Program-made: the position numbers and the translations under genes
Shown: piece by piece, positions 32,635 through 40,694 of the stretch
Position numbering within the stretch: the first letter of the stretch is position 1
How the letters are laid out: every line of letters starts with the position of its first letter
Source: a virus
IMG/VR virus record: IMGVR_UViG_3300013132_003142
Span: 1-47,313 of that record
DNA length: 47,313 nucleotides
Strand: one strand, 5' to 3'
The notes under the pieces: generated by a model
What the model saw: the letters and a program-made list of their open reading frames with translations, nothing else
Told to the model about the DNA's origin: nothing
Databases searched by the model: none

Positions 32635-33074
32635 ATCAAGCAGAACGTGAAGTGGTAGACCGAGTGATGCAACATGCACAACGAAAAATATGGGTTACAT
32701 TTCAAAAGGAAGGCATGCACAGATATCCCGCGGCTGCCACAGATCCTGCACTGGCCACAGGTGATGAATATGATGTTTCATTTCTTGCTAATTCTCATCG
32801 TCACATGTTTCATTTCCGGGTGTGGATTGATGTTGTACACAATGATCGCGATATCGAATTTATCCAATTCAAACGTTGGCTTGAAAATCTCTACCGTAGT
32901 GGAACTCTCCAACTAGACTACAAAAGTTGTGAGATGATGGCAGACGACCTATATATACAAATAGCCGGTCGTTATCCCAACCGAGCAGTGTGGATCGAAG
33001 TGTCCGAAGACGGAGAAAACGGCGCACTGATCAAATACGAAATCACTAGACCCCTCAACAACATTGTCATCTAA
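32631..33074 (+). CDS. QueD/PTPS-like T-fold protein (divergent)
   Basis: The protein has 147 residues. FLANSHRHMFHFRVWIDV has two histidines in an HxH arrangement (H56, H58) followed by a strand, like the HGHxY zinc site of PTPS/QueD. The later KSCEMMADDLYIQI and WIEVSEDGENGALIKY fit the T-fold helix and the closing catalytic Glu. The zinc site is incomplete by inspection and the sequence is far from canonical QueD (a second, clearer one is at 41195). It may be a related activity or a paralogue that lost it. It lies near the dpdA and nuclease candidates. Confidence 0.45.
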   Translation: MNQAEREVVDRVMQHAQRKIWVTFQKEGMHRYPAAATDPALATGDEYDVSFLANSHRHMFHFRVWIDVVHNDRDIEFIQFKRWLENLYRSGTLQLDYKSCEMMADDLYIQIAGRYPNRAVWIEVSEDGENGALIKYEITRPLNNIVI

Positions 33075-33084
33075 GGAGAACAAC

Positions 33085-33309
33085 ATGGCAAGACCCACAT
33101 TCAAACCCAACCCCAAAGTGCGTGAGATCCAAGACGATCTTGAAGTGTATCTGGAATTTTGTCAGGACTATGGATATCGCTACAACGAAGCGGATCTCTA
33201 CAACTTCAAAACCTATGCCTGGCAACAGTTCAGCAAGTGGCATGCTGGCAAGTACGCCAAGAACATGTGGGATGAGGACACTCGTAGATTTGCAGGACAT
33301 CGCGCATGA
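33085..33309 (+). CDS. Small conserved phage protein, 74 residues
   Basis: The start at 33085 is preceded by AAGGAG, better than an in-frame upstream codon at 33064. The product (MARPTFKPNPKVREIQDDLE...) is a helical, charged protein with aromatic-rich parts (CQDYGYRYNEADLYNF, AWQQFSKWHAG). I recall relatives in T4-like phages. It overlaps the following glycosyltransferase at ATGA. Function is unknown. Confidence 0.6.
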   Translation: MARPTFKPNPKVREIQDDLEVYLEFCQDYGYRYNEADLYNFKTYAWQQFSKWHAGKYAKNMWDEDTRRFAGHRA

Positions 33310-34508
33310 GAAAACTATACTACATGGGTCTTGAAAGTTACGAGGCCCGTTACACACTGCAACTGACTGAGTGGAACCGACGTGTGTTTGAACGTCGAGG
33401 ACTTGATGTGGTGTATGTGCCAGGTTTGACCCTAGACAACAGTCAAAAGATTGTTGTGGGACAAGTGCTGGATGCACATGGACGCAGTTATTTTGGCATG
33501 AGCCAAATGATGAACCTGGTGCGGCTCATGCAACAAGGTGAAGTCACTGCAGAAGATGTGATCTATTTTGAAGACATGTTCCAGCCAGGCATTGAGAGTT
33601 TGCCATACATCATGGACCAGGTTCCTGCCGAACAACGTCCTCGCATTTATGTGCGCTGTCTGGCACAGGCCATTGATCCTGACGACTTTGTGCATGTGTG
33701 GGGCATGGCCGGCTGGATGAGCACATATGAAAAGATGGTCAATCACTTTGTAACAGGCGTGTTAGCCACCAACGAAGAAATGGTTGCTCACATGCGCATT
33801 GCAGGTTGGACTGCTCCAATCTACAACATCTCAGGATTGGCGTTTGGCAAAGAAGAAGTGCTGGAACGCATTGGCGGCAGTGCCAACATTCGACCATTTG
33901 AAGATCGTCCGCGCCGTGTGGGCTTTGCCGCACGTTTTGATCAAGAAAAGCAACCTGGCTTCTTCATGGACTTGATTGAAATGTTTCATGAGCAAGGTCC
34001 AGTAGGCATTGAGTTCTGTATATACTCCGGTAGTCCATTGCGTAGCAACAATCCTGAATATGTTGCTCGTGCTCGCCGCATGGAAGCTGAAGGTAAACTA
34101 AAGATCTACGACAACATCACCAAAAACCAATACTATGCGCATCTCAACAACACTAGAGTTTTGTTCAACTGTGCTCTGCAAGACTGGGTCAGCAATACAG
34201 TCAGTGAAGCTGACACTGTTGGTTGCAATGTGCTATATCCAGCATACCGGTCATTCCCCGAAACCTTTGCCAACGATCCCAACAGACTCTACGTTCCGTG
34301 GTCAATTGATGATGCATATCACAAGATGCAAAATCTCTTGCGGAAACCACATCACAACATGGGTCTCATATCTGACTGGAACAATGGCACTGTTGACCGT
34401 GTGGTTGATATACTGTTTGGTCTTGGTGAGCATTGGAATCGAGCGGGTGCGAGATACCGTGACCATGTGGCTGAAGCCAAATATCACGTAGTAAAGATTG
34501 CCATGTGA
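33306..34508 (+). CDS. Glycosyltransferase, GT-B fold (GT4-like)
   Basis: The protein has 400 residues. A middle segment RRVGFAARFDQEKQPGFFMDLIEM marks the start of the C-terminal GT-B domain (the G.L...K typical strand), followed by IEFCIYSGSP, and near the C-terminus EADTVGCNVLYPAYRSFPE, which resembles the E..x(7)E nucleotide-sugar site of GT4 enzymes. The N-terminal half would bind the acceptor. The gene is the first of a four-gene sugar cassette (SGNH-like, GalE-like, DegT-like), which probably makes an activated sugar and transfers it. Target could be phage virion, host surface or modified DNA. Confidence 0.7.
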   Translation: MRKLYYMGLESYEARYTLQLTEWNRRVFERRGLDVVYVPGLTLDNSQKIVVGQVLDAHGRSYFGMSQMMNLVRLMQQGEVTAEDVIYFEDMFQPGIESLPYIMDQVPAEQRPRIYVRCLAQAIDPDDFVHVWGMAGWMSTYEKMVNHFVTGVLATNEEMVAHMRIAGWTAPIYNISGLAFGKEEVLERIGGSANIRPFEDRPRRVGFAARFDQEKQPGFFMDLIEMFHEQGPVGIEFCIYSGSPLRSNNPEYVARARRMEAEGKLKIYDNITKNQYYAHLNNTRVLFNCALQDWVSNTVSEADTVGCNVLYPAYRSFPETFANDPNRLYVPWSIDDAYHKMQNLLRKPHHNMGLISDWNNGTVDRVVDILFGLGEHWNRAGARYRDHVAEAKYHVVKIAM

Positions 34509-35278
34509 AAACACAGTCAAGACCATTGGTTACCTTTGGTTGTAGTTGGACCTTTGGAGTAGGGGTTCAATATCAACCAGGTATGTCAAAAAAACAGTAT
34601 GAAGCAATTGCACATCGAGAAGACAGTGCTGGGTTGACTTTTAGGCGACGTCTTGCAGCCGATTATCAATGTGCAGAGCACAACCATGCTGTGATGGGTT
34701 CCAGTAATCAACAGCAGTTTCGATTGGCTAGAGAGTTTTTTTCTCCGGCCAAAGTTGAAAAATTAAAAAAACAATGGTCAAACATCACAGTGCTTTGGGG
34801 CATAACCAGCACTGCCAGAAGTGAATATTTTGATACCTCCAGCAATTTGTTTGAACCAATATATTCTGGAGACTCCGCACCCCAGGCCAAATTTTGGATA
34901 GCAAACTACAATCACGAGCATGAAGTACAGCAGTTGTCTATGGCAATAAAATACTGGGACGAATATTTTTGCAATCACGGCATACAGAATTTTTGGTTTG
35001 ACACGTTTAATCATCACAATTATCAAGTTGACACATTGAAAAATTTCATCTACAAGAATAAACAACCAAGAGATTTGCTGTCACAAATGTTGATACAACA
35101 CGGTCACGCAGTGCCCGACTCAAAATATCATTTGAGCAACTGGTCTTTGGACACTGCTAGATTAGATGCGTTGATTGACTTACAATTGATCAATCCAATC
35201 AGCTTCCATCCAACTCAACTGGGACACGAAGTGCTGTACAAAATGTTGAAAAATGAAATTGGAGAATATTTAAAATGA
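34505..35278 (+). CDS. SGNH/GDSL-like protein
   Basis: The protein has 257 residues from a GTG that overlaps the glycosyltransferase stop (GTGA). FGCSWTFG (about residues 11-18) is the block I-like motif with Ser14; HAVMGSSNQQQF fits blocks II/III; and near the end ISFHPTQLGHEVLYKM gives the block V His. It is one of five such proteins here. The gene looks A/T-richer than the glycosyltransferase and may have come separately. By its place between GT and GalE it probably edits acyl groups on the same glycan. Confidence 0.6.
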   Translation: MKTQSRPLVTFGCSWTFGVGVQYQPGMSKKQYEAIAHREDSAGLTFRRRLAADYQCAEHNHAVMGSSNQQQFRLAREFFSPAKVEKLKKQWSNITVLWGITSTARSEYFDTSSNLFEPIYSGDSAPQAKFWIANYNHEHEVQQLSMAIKYWDEYFCNHGIQNFWFDTFNHHNYQVDTLKNFIYKNKQPRDLLSQMLIQHGHAVPDSKYHLSNWSLDTARLDALIDLQLINPISFHPTQLGHEVLYKMLKNEIGEYLK

Positions 35279-36228
35279 ACACAGTTATAGTAACTGGGGC
35301 TGGCGGATACATTGGTGGCCAAACTGCATTGATGTTGAAGGATGCAGGTCATCGTGTGGTAGGCATTGACAAAAACAAATGCCCCCCGCATTTGAAGTCG
35401 GTGTTTGATGACTATATTGAAAAGGACTTTGCCCACAAAGACGCCTTGGTCACACTGTTGATACACGAACCCCGTGCCATCATACACTGTGCCGCCACCA
35501 GCCTGGTTGGGCCCAGCATCCGTCACCCCGGTTGTTACTTTGAAAACAACGTGGTGAACACACTCACACTGTTGGATCAAGTGCGCAGAAGCATGCCCAA
35601 GACCAGAGTTATTTTTAGTTCAAGTGCCGCAGTGTACGGTGAGCCTATTATGACTCCCTGTCACGAAGTGGATCCTTGTGAGCCTATATCTCCGTACGGT
35701 GACAGTAAACTCATGGTGGAACGCATCATGGCAGCATATCATAAGGCCTACAATTTAGACTATGTGGCATTTCGTTACTTCAATGCTTGTGGTGCCGACA
35801 GTCGAGCCAGACACGGACAAGAATCAGGTGCCACACACATCATTGCTAGAGTGTTAGAAGCCATGAAAAATGATGCAGAATTTACGCTGAATGGTGTGGA
35901 CTTTACTACACCAGACGGCACCTGTGTGCGTGACTACGTGCATGTGGAAGACATTGCTCGAGCACATGTTCGGGCATTGGATGCTGAAATTTTATCAGGC
36001 GTGTACAATTTGGGCAACAATACAGGTGTCAGCAACAGAGAAATTATTGCCGCAGCCGAGCGTGTGACTGGAAAAAAATTGAAAGTTGTGATGGGCGAGG
36101 CTAGGCCAGGAGATCCTGCTGTGCTCACTGCCAGTGCTGCCAAATTTGGTATGGCTGCTGGAGGCTGGTGCTGCCACTATACCTTAGATGACATGATACA
36201 ACACGCCTGGAACTGGTATGTTCGATAA
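35275..36228 (+). CDS. NAD-dependent sugar epimerase, GalE-like
   Basis: The protein has 317 residues. The Rossmann motif GAGGYIG is at residues 8-14, and the catalytic YxxxK lies in SPYGDSK (Y141, K145), preceded by SSSAAVYGEP (the Ser). The C-terminal half has YNLGNNTGVSN and ARPGDPAVLTASAAKF, close to UDP-glucose 4-epimerase (GalE), which is about 338 residues. Reaction: interconversion of UDP-glucose and UDP-galactose or their N-acetyl forms. The start overlaps the previous stop (ATGA), and the next gene starts 11 nt before its end. It would supply nucleotide sugar to the glycosyltransferases nearby. Confidence 0.88.
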   Translation: MNTVIVTGAGGYIGGQTALMLKDAGHRVVGIDKNKCPPHLKSVFDDYIEKDFAHKDALVTLLIHEPRAIIHCAATSLVGPSIRHPGCYFENNVVNTLTLLDQVRRSMPKTRVIFSSSAAVYGEPIMTPCHEVDPCEPISPYGDSKLMVERIMAAYHKAYNLDYVAFRYFNACGADSRARHGQESGATHIIARVLEAMKNDAEFTLNGVDFTTPDGTCVRDYVHVEDIARAHVRALDAEILSGVYNLGNNTGVSNREIIAAAERVTGKKLKVVMGEARPGDPAVLTASAAKFGMAAGGWCCHYTLDDMIQHAWNWYVR

Positions 36229-36817
36229 AATACTGGCATTTGAAACTGCCCTGGCAGCATTCACAGGTGCGCCACGAGCCATCATGACTGATTGTTGTAC
36301 TCATGCAATTGAATTGTGTTTGCGGTATGACAAAATCAGTGCCTGCACATTTACACCATATACATATTTAAGCATTCCAATGACCATGCACAAACTGGGA
36401 ATCCGCTACGAATATTATCCAGATTCGTTGCCACGTAGACAACAGTGGATTGGAGAGTACAAGTTTGAATTAACACGAATTTGGGATAGTGCTCGTAGAC
36501 TGGAAGCCATGATGTATAGACCTGGACAGATGCAGTGTGTGAGTTTTGGTCATGACAAACCCTTGGCCATTGGTCGAGGTGGTGCCATATTGCTGGATGA
36601 CGAGTCTGCATATCAAGCCTTGATACGCATGAGGTATGATGGTCGTGATTTGACCATATCACCTTGGGTCGAGCAACAAGAGTTTCGGGTGGGCTACCAC
36701 TATCGTCCCACTATTGAAGAAGCCCAACGCGGCCTAGAACTGCTGGCCAGTTATCACAGTCAACCTCCCCAACCAAAATTATATCCAGATTGTAGACAAA
36801 TTTCCATAGTGACTTGA
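36218..36817 (+). CDS. Short DegT/DnrJ/EryC1-like aminotransferase-family protein
   Basis: The protein has 199 residues, about half the family's usual length (~370). MTDCCTHAIELCLRY matches the cofactor-binding N-terminal part, FTPYTYLSIPMTMHKLG the next part and CVSFGHDKPLAIGRGGAIL the SFHxxK segment that holds the PLP lysine. The C-terminal domain is missing. It overlaps the epimerase by 11 nt and ends a sugar cassette. It may be a minimal amino-sugar synthase or a regulatory/degenerate member. The family is convincing; activity is uncertain. Confidence 0.6.
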   Translation: MFDKILAFETALAAFTGAPRAIMTDCCTHAIELCLRYDKISACTFTPYTYLSIPMTMHKLGIRYEYYPDSLPRRQQWIGEYKFELTRIWDSARRLEAMMYRPGQMQCVSFGHDKPLAIGRGGAILLDDESAYQALIRMRYDGRDLTISPWVEQQEFRVGYHYRPTIEEAQRGLELLASYHSQPPQPKLYPDCRQISIVT

Positions 36818-36843
36818 CTGTCACGATCTAAATAGTGTACAAT
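36814..36843 (+). promoter_or_regulatory. Sigma70-type promoter for folE, with late motif in the spacer
   Basis: TTGACT (36814-36819) and TACAAT (36838-36843) are 18 bp apart. The spacer contains CTAAATA (36828-36834). CGGAG precedes the ATG at 36861. Dual early/late use is possible. Confidence 0.6.
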
Positions 36844-36860
36844 CACACACCGGAGTAACA

Positions 36861-37556
36861 ATGCAAGAAAAGAATTTATCACAAGTACTTAGAGAACAAA
36901 TGACGGCCCGAGGTCACCGCTTCTGGGCCGGCGACAACATCAGCGATTACATGAGCGATGCCATCAAAGAAAAACTCATTGACGAAGCCACTGTGGCATT
37001 TGAAGGTGTGTTGGATGCCTTGCTGATCGATCGTGAAAACGATCCTAATTCACGTGGCACAGCGCGGCGCTTGGCCAAGATGTACTACCACGAAATCATG
37101 GCAGGTAGATATGAAGCACCCCCAGATTGCACCGCTTTTCCCAATGACTCAGCAGACCGCTACGAAGGCATGTTGGTGGTGCGTAGTGAGTTACGTAGTA
37201 TGTGCAGTCATCATCATCAGCCTGTTAGTGGTGTTGCCTACATCGGAATTATTGCTGCACAAAAACTTATTGGTCTGTCTAAGTATACTCGTATTGCTCA
37301 GTGGTGCGCTCGGCGCGGTACTTTGCAGGAAGAACTGTGTATAGACATCGCCAATGCCATAGAACAGGCCACTGACAGTCATGATGTTGGTGTGTACATA
37401 CAGGCCACGCATGGGTGCTGTGAGAATCGAGGTATCATGGCACACAGCAGTCTCACACAGACCACAGTGCTACGTGGTGCGTTTAAAGACGATGCCAGTG
37501 TGAAAAAAGAGTTCATGGACAATATCAAATTACAACAGGAGTTTGCACCGCGATGA
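36861..37556 (+). CDS. folE: GTP cyclohydrolase I
   Basis: FolE converts GTP to 7,8-dihydroneopterin triphosphate, the first step of both folate and 7-deazaguanine synthesis. The protein has 231 residues, against about 222 in E. coli FolE. The zinc site is visible as C115-S-HHH (117-119) and the later ATHGCC (C186/C187). LIGLSKYTRIAQWCARR and LCIDIANAI are close to the family pattern. With QueD and QueE here it is most likely for phage DNA modification rather than folate. It has its own promoter and Shine-Dalgarno site, and the 37-residue gene overlaps its stop. Confidence 0.9.
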   Translation: MQEKNLSQVLREQMTARGHRFWAGDNISDYMSDAIKEKLIDEATVAFEGVLDALLIDRENDPNSRGTARRLAKMYYHEIMAGRYEAPPDCTAFPNDSADRYEGMLVVRSELRSMCSHHHQPVSGVAYIGIIAAQKLIGLSKYTRIAQWCARRGTLQEELCIDIANAIEQATDSHDVGVYIQATHGCCENRGIMAHSSLTQTTVLRGAFKDDASVKKEFMDNIKLQQEFAPR

Positions 37557-37666
37557 TTATCACAAACCGCACAGGCAAGATTCGATTGCCCTGGGAACCA
37601 GGGCTGTTGGAATGGTTGCAGGAACACTATCCTGCAAGTCAGTATAGAGTGGTAGAATTAACTTAA
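37553..37666 (+). CDS. Small protein, 37 residues
   Basis: This very short frame starts in the folE stop (ATGA) and encodes MIITNRTGKIRLPWEPGL and then YPASQYRVVELT. The overlap with folE and the regular codon pattern suggest a real gene, but it is too short to identify. It resembles no known motif. The next gene starts 11 nt downstream with its own AAAGGA site. Confidence 0.5.
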   Translation: MIITNRTGKIRLPWEPGLLEWLQEHYPASQYRVVELT

Positions 37667-37677
37667 AGGAAAACAAA

Positions 37678-37869
37678 ATGAGTAAATTAAGCAAATTGAC
37701 AAAAGTAAATGAGTCAATCACCATCTACCGTTATGACAACGGCTTCATGGTCGAGGTAGGCGGTCGTGACGACGAAAACGATTGGAAATCTGCCAAGGTT
37801 CTTTGCGCAACAGAAGCGGACATGATGGCTGTGGTGCAAGAGTGGATTAGCATGGAATTAGACAACTAA
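37678..37869 (+). CDS. Small phage protein, 63 residues
   Basis: The protein (MSKLSKLTKVNESITIYRY..., then DNGFMVEVGGRDDENDW) has a strand-rich N-terminus and an acidic middle, with a C-terminal helix MMAVVQEWISMEL. An AAAGGA Shine-Dalgarno site is present. I recall similar short sequences in T4-like phages. No function is known. It lies between folE and a membrane-protein gene and may share a transcript with them. Confidence 0.55.
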   Translation: MSKLSKLTKVNESITIYRYDNGFMVEVGGRDDENDWKSAKVLCATEADMMAVVQEWISMELDN

Positions 37870-37878
37870 GGAGAAACA

Positions 37879-38577
37879 ATGTTTGGCGCAAACTATAGTG
37901 AAAATGATGTTATCAATTATCGTTCAGCAGAAGAAATTAATTCGGCCATGGGTCGTGTGTATGGGCACATGAGCTTGGCTGTACTGTTCAGCATGCTGGT
38001 CAGTTATTGGATTGGTACCACACCAGAACTGTTGCAATTCTTTTTCACCGGAGTGTTGAAATGGATTGTTATCTTTGCACCTTTGGCAGCCATATTTGGT
38101 GTGAGTTATATGTTGGCCAATAACCCTACAAAATCCACAGCACAGTTGTGCTTACATGGATTTGCGGCATTGATGGGCTTGAGTTTTAGCATGATCTTTG
38201 CTGTGTTTACCATGGGCTCAATTGTTAGTGCGTTCATGGGTGCAGCCATCCTGTTTGGTGTGATGAGTGGCTATGGGTACTTTACCAAACGCAGTCTTGA
38301 CAGTGTGGGACAGTTCATGTTTGTGGGCTTGATTGCCATCATTATTGCCAGCATTGTGAACATCTTTATTGGATCAACTGTAATGCAGATGGTTATCAGT
38401 GCATTGGCCATCATTATCTTCCTGGGACTCACTGCCTATGACACACAAAAGATTCGCGAAGAACTCAGTGTGGAGACCAGTGACAGTGCAGAAGTACGTG
38501 GTGCATTGACCTTGTACATGGACTTTATCAACTTGTTCTTGAATCTGTTGCAGTTGTTTGGCGGCAGAAAAGAATAA
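37879..38577 (+). CDS. Bax inhibitor-1/YccA family membrane protein
   Basis: The protein has 232 residues and about seven hydrophobic segments from around residue 30, with a C-terminal acidic/Asp-containing loop (LTAYDTQKIREELSVE) that is characteristic of BI-1 (the last two helices carry Asp pairs used for Ca2+/pH gating). GYFTKRSLDSVGQFM also fits the family. In bacteria YccA inhibits the membrane protease FtsH; BsYetJ is a calcium leak. A phage copy could protect phage membrane proteins from FtsH or alter host ion balance. It has a strong AAGGAG site. Confidence 0.85.
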   Translation: MFGANYSENDVINYRSAEEINSAMGRVYGHMSLAVLFSMLVSYWIGTTPELLQFFFTGVLKWIVIFAPLAAIFGVSYMLANNPTKSTAQLCLHGFAALMGLSFSMIFAVFTMGSIVSAFMGAAILFGVMSGYGYFTKRSLDSVGQFMFVGLIAIIIASIVNIFIGSTVMQMVISALAIIIFLGLTAYDTQKIREELSVETSDSAEVRGALTLYMDFINLFLNLLQLFGGRKE

Positions 38578-38579
38578 TC

Positions 38580-39227
38580 ATGGCCACGTGGGAACTGTCA
38601 ACCGAATACAAAAAGAACGCCATCGAGGTACAACTGTGGTATAAAGATGGTGTTACTATAAAGAAAATTGAAGGCTATCGCTGGGGCACTTTCTATTGCG
38701 AAAGCGATGAACATCCCGACATTGACTTGCGCAACCCCGACGGTTATGAACTAGCAGACTATGATTGGGAATTGGACAGTCTGGATGATGGTTGTTGGAG
38801 TGAATGGCAGTATCCTGATTCTGTCACAGCAGAAGAACGTGCCAAGATCGAAGCAGCCTGGGACGAAAACTGGTACAAAGGCATGGAAGACTTGGGCTGG
38901 TCAAACGATGATACCGAGTATCACTTTCAAGGTCCACTGAAGTTGGTGAACCGAGATACTGGAGAAGAGTTCTCAGTATTGGATGCCGATGGCAATGTCA
39001 TTCCCGAACCAGAATGGAATCCAGCGGCAGAACTTGACAAGATTGAACCACCACTGACTGAATGGTTTCCTTCAGATGTTGCGCCTGTGCGTGAAGGCCG
39101 TTACCAAATCAACGACAACAAAAATCCACAATGGCCATTTCCTGCCTATGCAGACTGGGATGGGCAAAAGTGGAGTGAGGACAGCATTGAGAAGTGGCGC
39201 GGACTGGCCGAGGATCCCAACAAGTGA
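38580..39227 (+). CDS. Acidic conserved phage protein
   Basis: The 215-residue protein is very acidic with many Trp and Tyr residues (MATWELSTEYKKNAIEVQLWY..., CESDEHPDID, YDWELDSLDDGCWSEWQYP). I recall similar proteins in T4-like phages without known function; DNA-mimic behaviour is possible because of the charge, but this is speculation. It starts 2 nt after the BI-1 stop and its own stop overlaps the amidinotransferase GTG (GTGA), so it is coupled to it. Confidence 0.55.
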   Translation: MATWELSTEYKKNAIEVQLWYKDGVTIKKIEGYRWGTFYCESDEHPDIDLRNPDGYELADYDWELDSLDDGCWSEWQYPDSVTAEERAKIEAAWDENWYKGMEDLGWSNDDTEYHFQGPLKLVNRDTGEEFSVLDADGNVIPEPEWNPAAELDKIEPPLTEWFPSDVAPVREGRYQINDNKNPQWPFPAYADWDGQKWSEDSIEKWRGLAEDPNK

Positions 39228-40294
39228 GTGTTTGGACCAATTGGGATCCGCTTGAAGAAGTCATAGTAGGTGATTGCCATGCGGTACATGCACTGGATTG
39301 GTATGTGCCCAAACCACAACAGTCTGCATTCAATCAAATACTTGAAGAAACCAAGCAAGATCTCAACAGGTTGGCGGCGTTGTTACAATCACTTGGTGTG
39401 ACAGTTCATCGTCCCTTGGTCCCGAACATACAACAAAATATCCAACTGCCCACATTTTCAATCAAGTGTGCAGTGGCGCCTGTGGTGCCCAGAGATCAAT
39501 TTTTGGTATATGGTTCCACTGTGTACCAAACATTTACCAGCATGCCTGACAGATATATCGATAGTTTGTCGTATTATAAAATTTTCTGCAGCCTATTCAA
39601 ACAAGGGCACAACTGGCTTAGTCAACCAGCGCCGATTTTGTTTGACATGCCCAATGATGTAGACTGGACACAGCAAGGTGAAACAGTCTATAAAAAAATA
39701 TTGCACGAACGTGTGTTGTGGCACACAGCAACCATGTTCAAGTGCGGTGATGCATTGATTACCAATACTGCTGGTCCAGGCACTGCTTTGGGACTGGAAT
39801 GGATGCAAAGAAACTTGCCACCCAACACTGTGGTAGCCAATCACAATACCACGCAAAACAACTGGGGTCACATTGATCATGGGTTTTTGATGATAGATGA
39901 CCACACTGTGATCTGCAAGAACTCGGAGTTTGTGCCCAAAGTTTTGCGTGATAAAAATATAATATGTGTGCAACAATATCTAACTGAGAATCAATCAGTG
40001 CTACCTGCTCATGCTGTGTTGAGCAACAATCTGCAGCACATACACAGCCTGCTGGATGAAGCCAAGGGCTATGAACAAGTTACCAACTTTGATTTGAATG
40101 TGCTGGTAGTAGATTCCAAAAATATTATTTTTGGATCTCATCGTCCAGAGTTATTTGCACATTTAAAACAGCATGGTATAACATGTCACGTCAGTGAATT
40201 TAGACACAACAAATTTTGGTATGCCGGCATACACTGTGTTACCTTGGATATTCGACGCCGTGGTCAACAAAGAAAGATTATCAATGAAATATGA
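39224..40294 (+). CDS. Amidinotransferase (glycine/inosamine amidinotransferase-like)
   Basis: I take the GTG at 39224 (356 residues), which overlaps the preceding TGA, giving MSVWTNWDPLEEVIVGD, the usual start of this family. The catalytic Cys lies in GIHCVTLDIRR (C338) near the C-terminus; the His/Asp pair appears as GHIDHG (H216, D218, H219). Amidinotransferases move the amidino group of arginine to an amine such as glycine, scyllo-inosamine phosphate or ornithine. In a phage this is unusual. It could decorate an amino sugar made by the GalE/DegT cassette or a modified base. Substrate unknown. Confidence 0.75.
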   Translation: MSVWTNWDPLEEVIVGDCHAVHALDWYVPKPQQSAFNQILEETKQDLNRLAALLQSLGVTVHRPLVPNIQQNIQLPTFSIKCAVAPVVPRDQFLVYGSTVYQTFTSMPDRYIDSLSYYKIFCSLFKQGHNWLSQPAPILFDMPNDVDWTQQGETVYKKILHERVLWHTATMFKCGDALITNTAGPGTALGLEWMQRNLPPNTVVANHNTTQNNWGHIDHGFLMIDDHTVICKNSEFVPKVLRDKNIICVQQYLTENQSVLPAHAVLSNNLQHIHSLLDEAKGYEQVTNFDLNVLVVDSKNIIFGSHRPELFAHLKQHGITCHVSEFRHNKFWYAGIHCVTLDIRRRGQQRKIINEI

Positions 40295-40685
40295 AACATT
40301 AAAAGAAGCACAGAACGCAGGTGTAGCACCTTGGGATTTAGAAGTTGAACAACTGTCAGACTTTCACGTGGCAGTGTTTCGAGATCGTTATCCTGTTGCC
40401 CGTGGGCATTTGTTATTTGTGCCACAGTACAACACAGATGCGGTAATTAACGACTGTTTTGAAACTGCCATGCGTGAAGGTCGTAGAATGGTTGACGCTG
40501 GCGAATGTGATGCATTCAACATAGGCATCAACATGGGTGCAGCGGCAGGCCAAACTGTGATGTATCCGCATGTGCATTTGATTCCTCGTCGTCATAGCGA
40601 CTGCGCTGATCCTGTGGGAGGTGTGCGTGGAGTGATAGTTGGTCAAGCCAATTATAAAAGTGCATCGTATCAACTTCCCAACTGA
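40284..40685 (+). CDS. HIT-family protein with altered histidine triad
   Basis: The start is taken at 40284 (133 residues), 11 nt inside the preceding gene. HIT proteins are nucleotide hydrolases or transferases. The motif is QTVMYPHVHLIPR: two of three triad histidines are present (H96, H98), including the nucleophile position, while the first is replaced by Tyr. The rest (ARGHLLFVPQYNTDAVI, FNIGINMGAAAG) matches the family. Activity may be altered or may be a transferase. It sits between the amidinotransferase and an oxygenase-like gene. Confidence 0.8.
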   Translation: MKYETLKEAQNAGVAPWDLEVEQLSDFHVAVFRDRYPVARGHLLFVPQYNTDAVINDCFETAMREGRRMVDAGECDAFNIGINMGAAAGQTVMYPHVHLIPRRHSDCADPVGGVRGVIVGQANYKSASYQLPN

Positions 40686-40694
40686 TTTTTCGCA

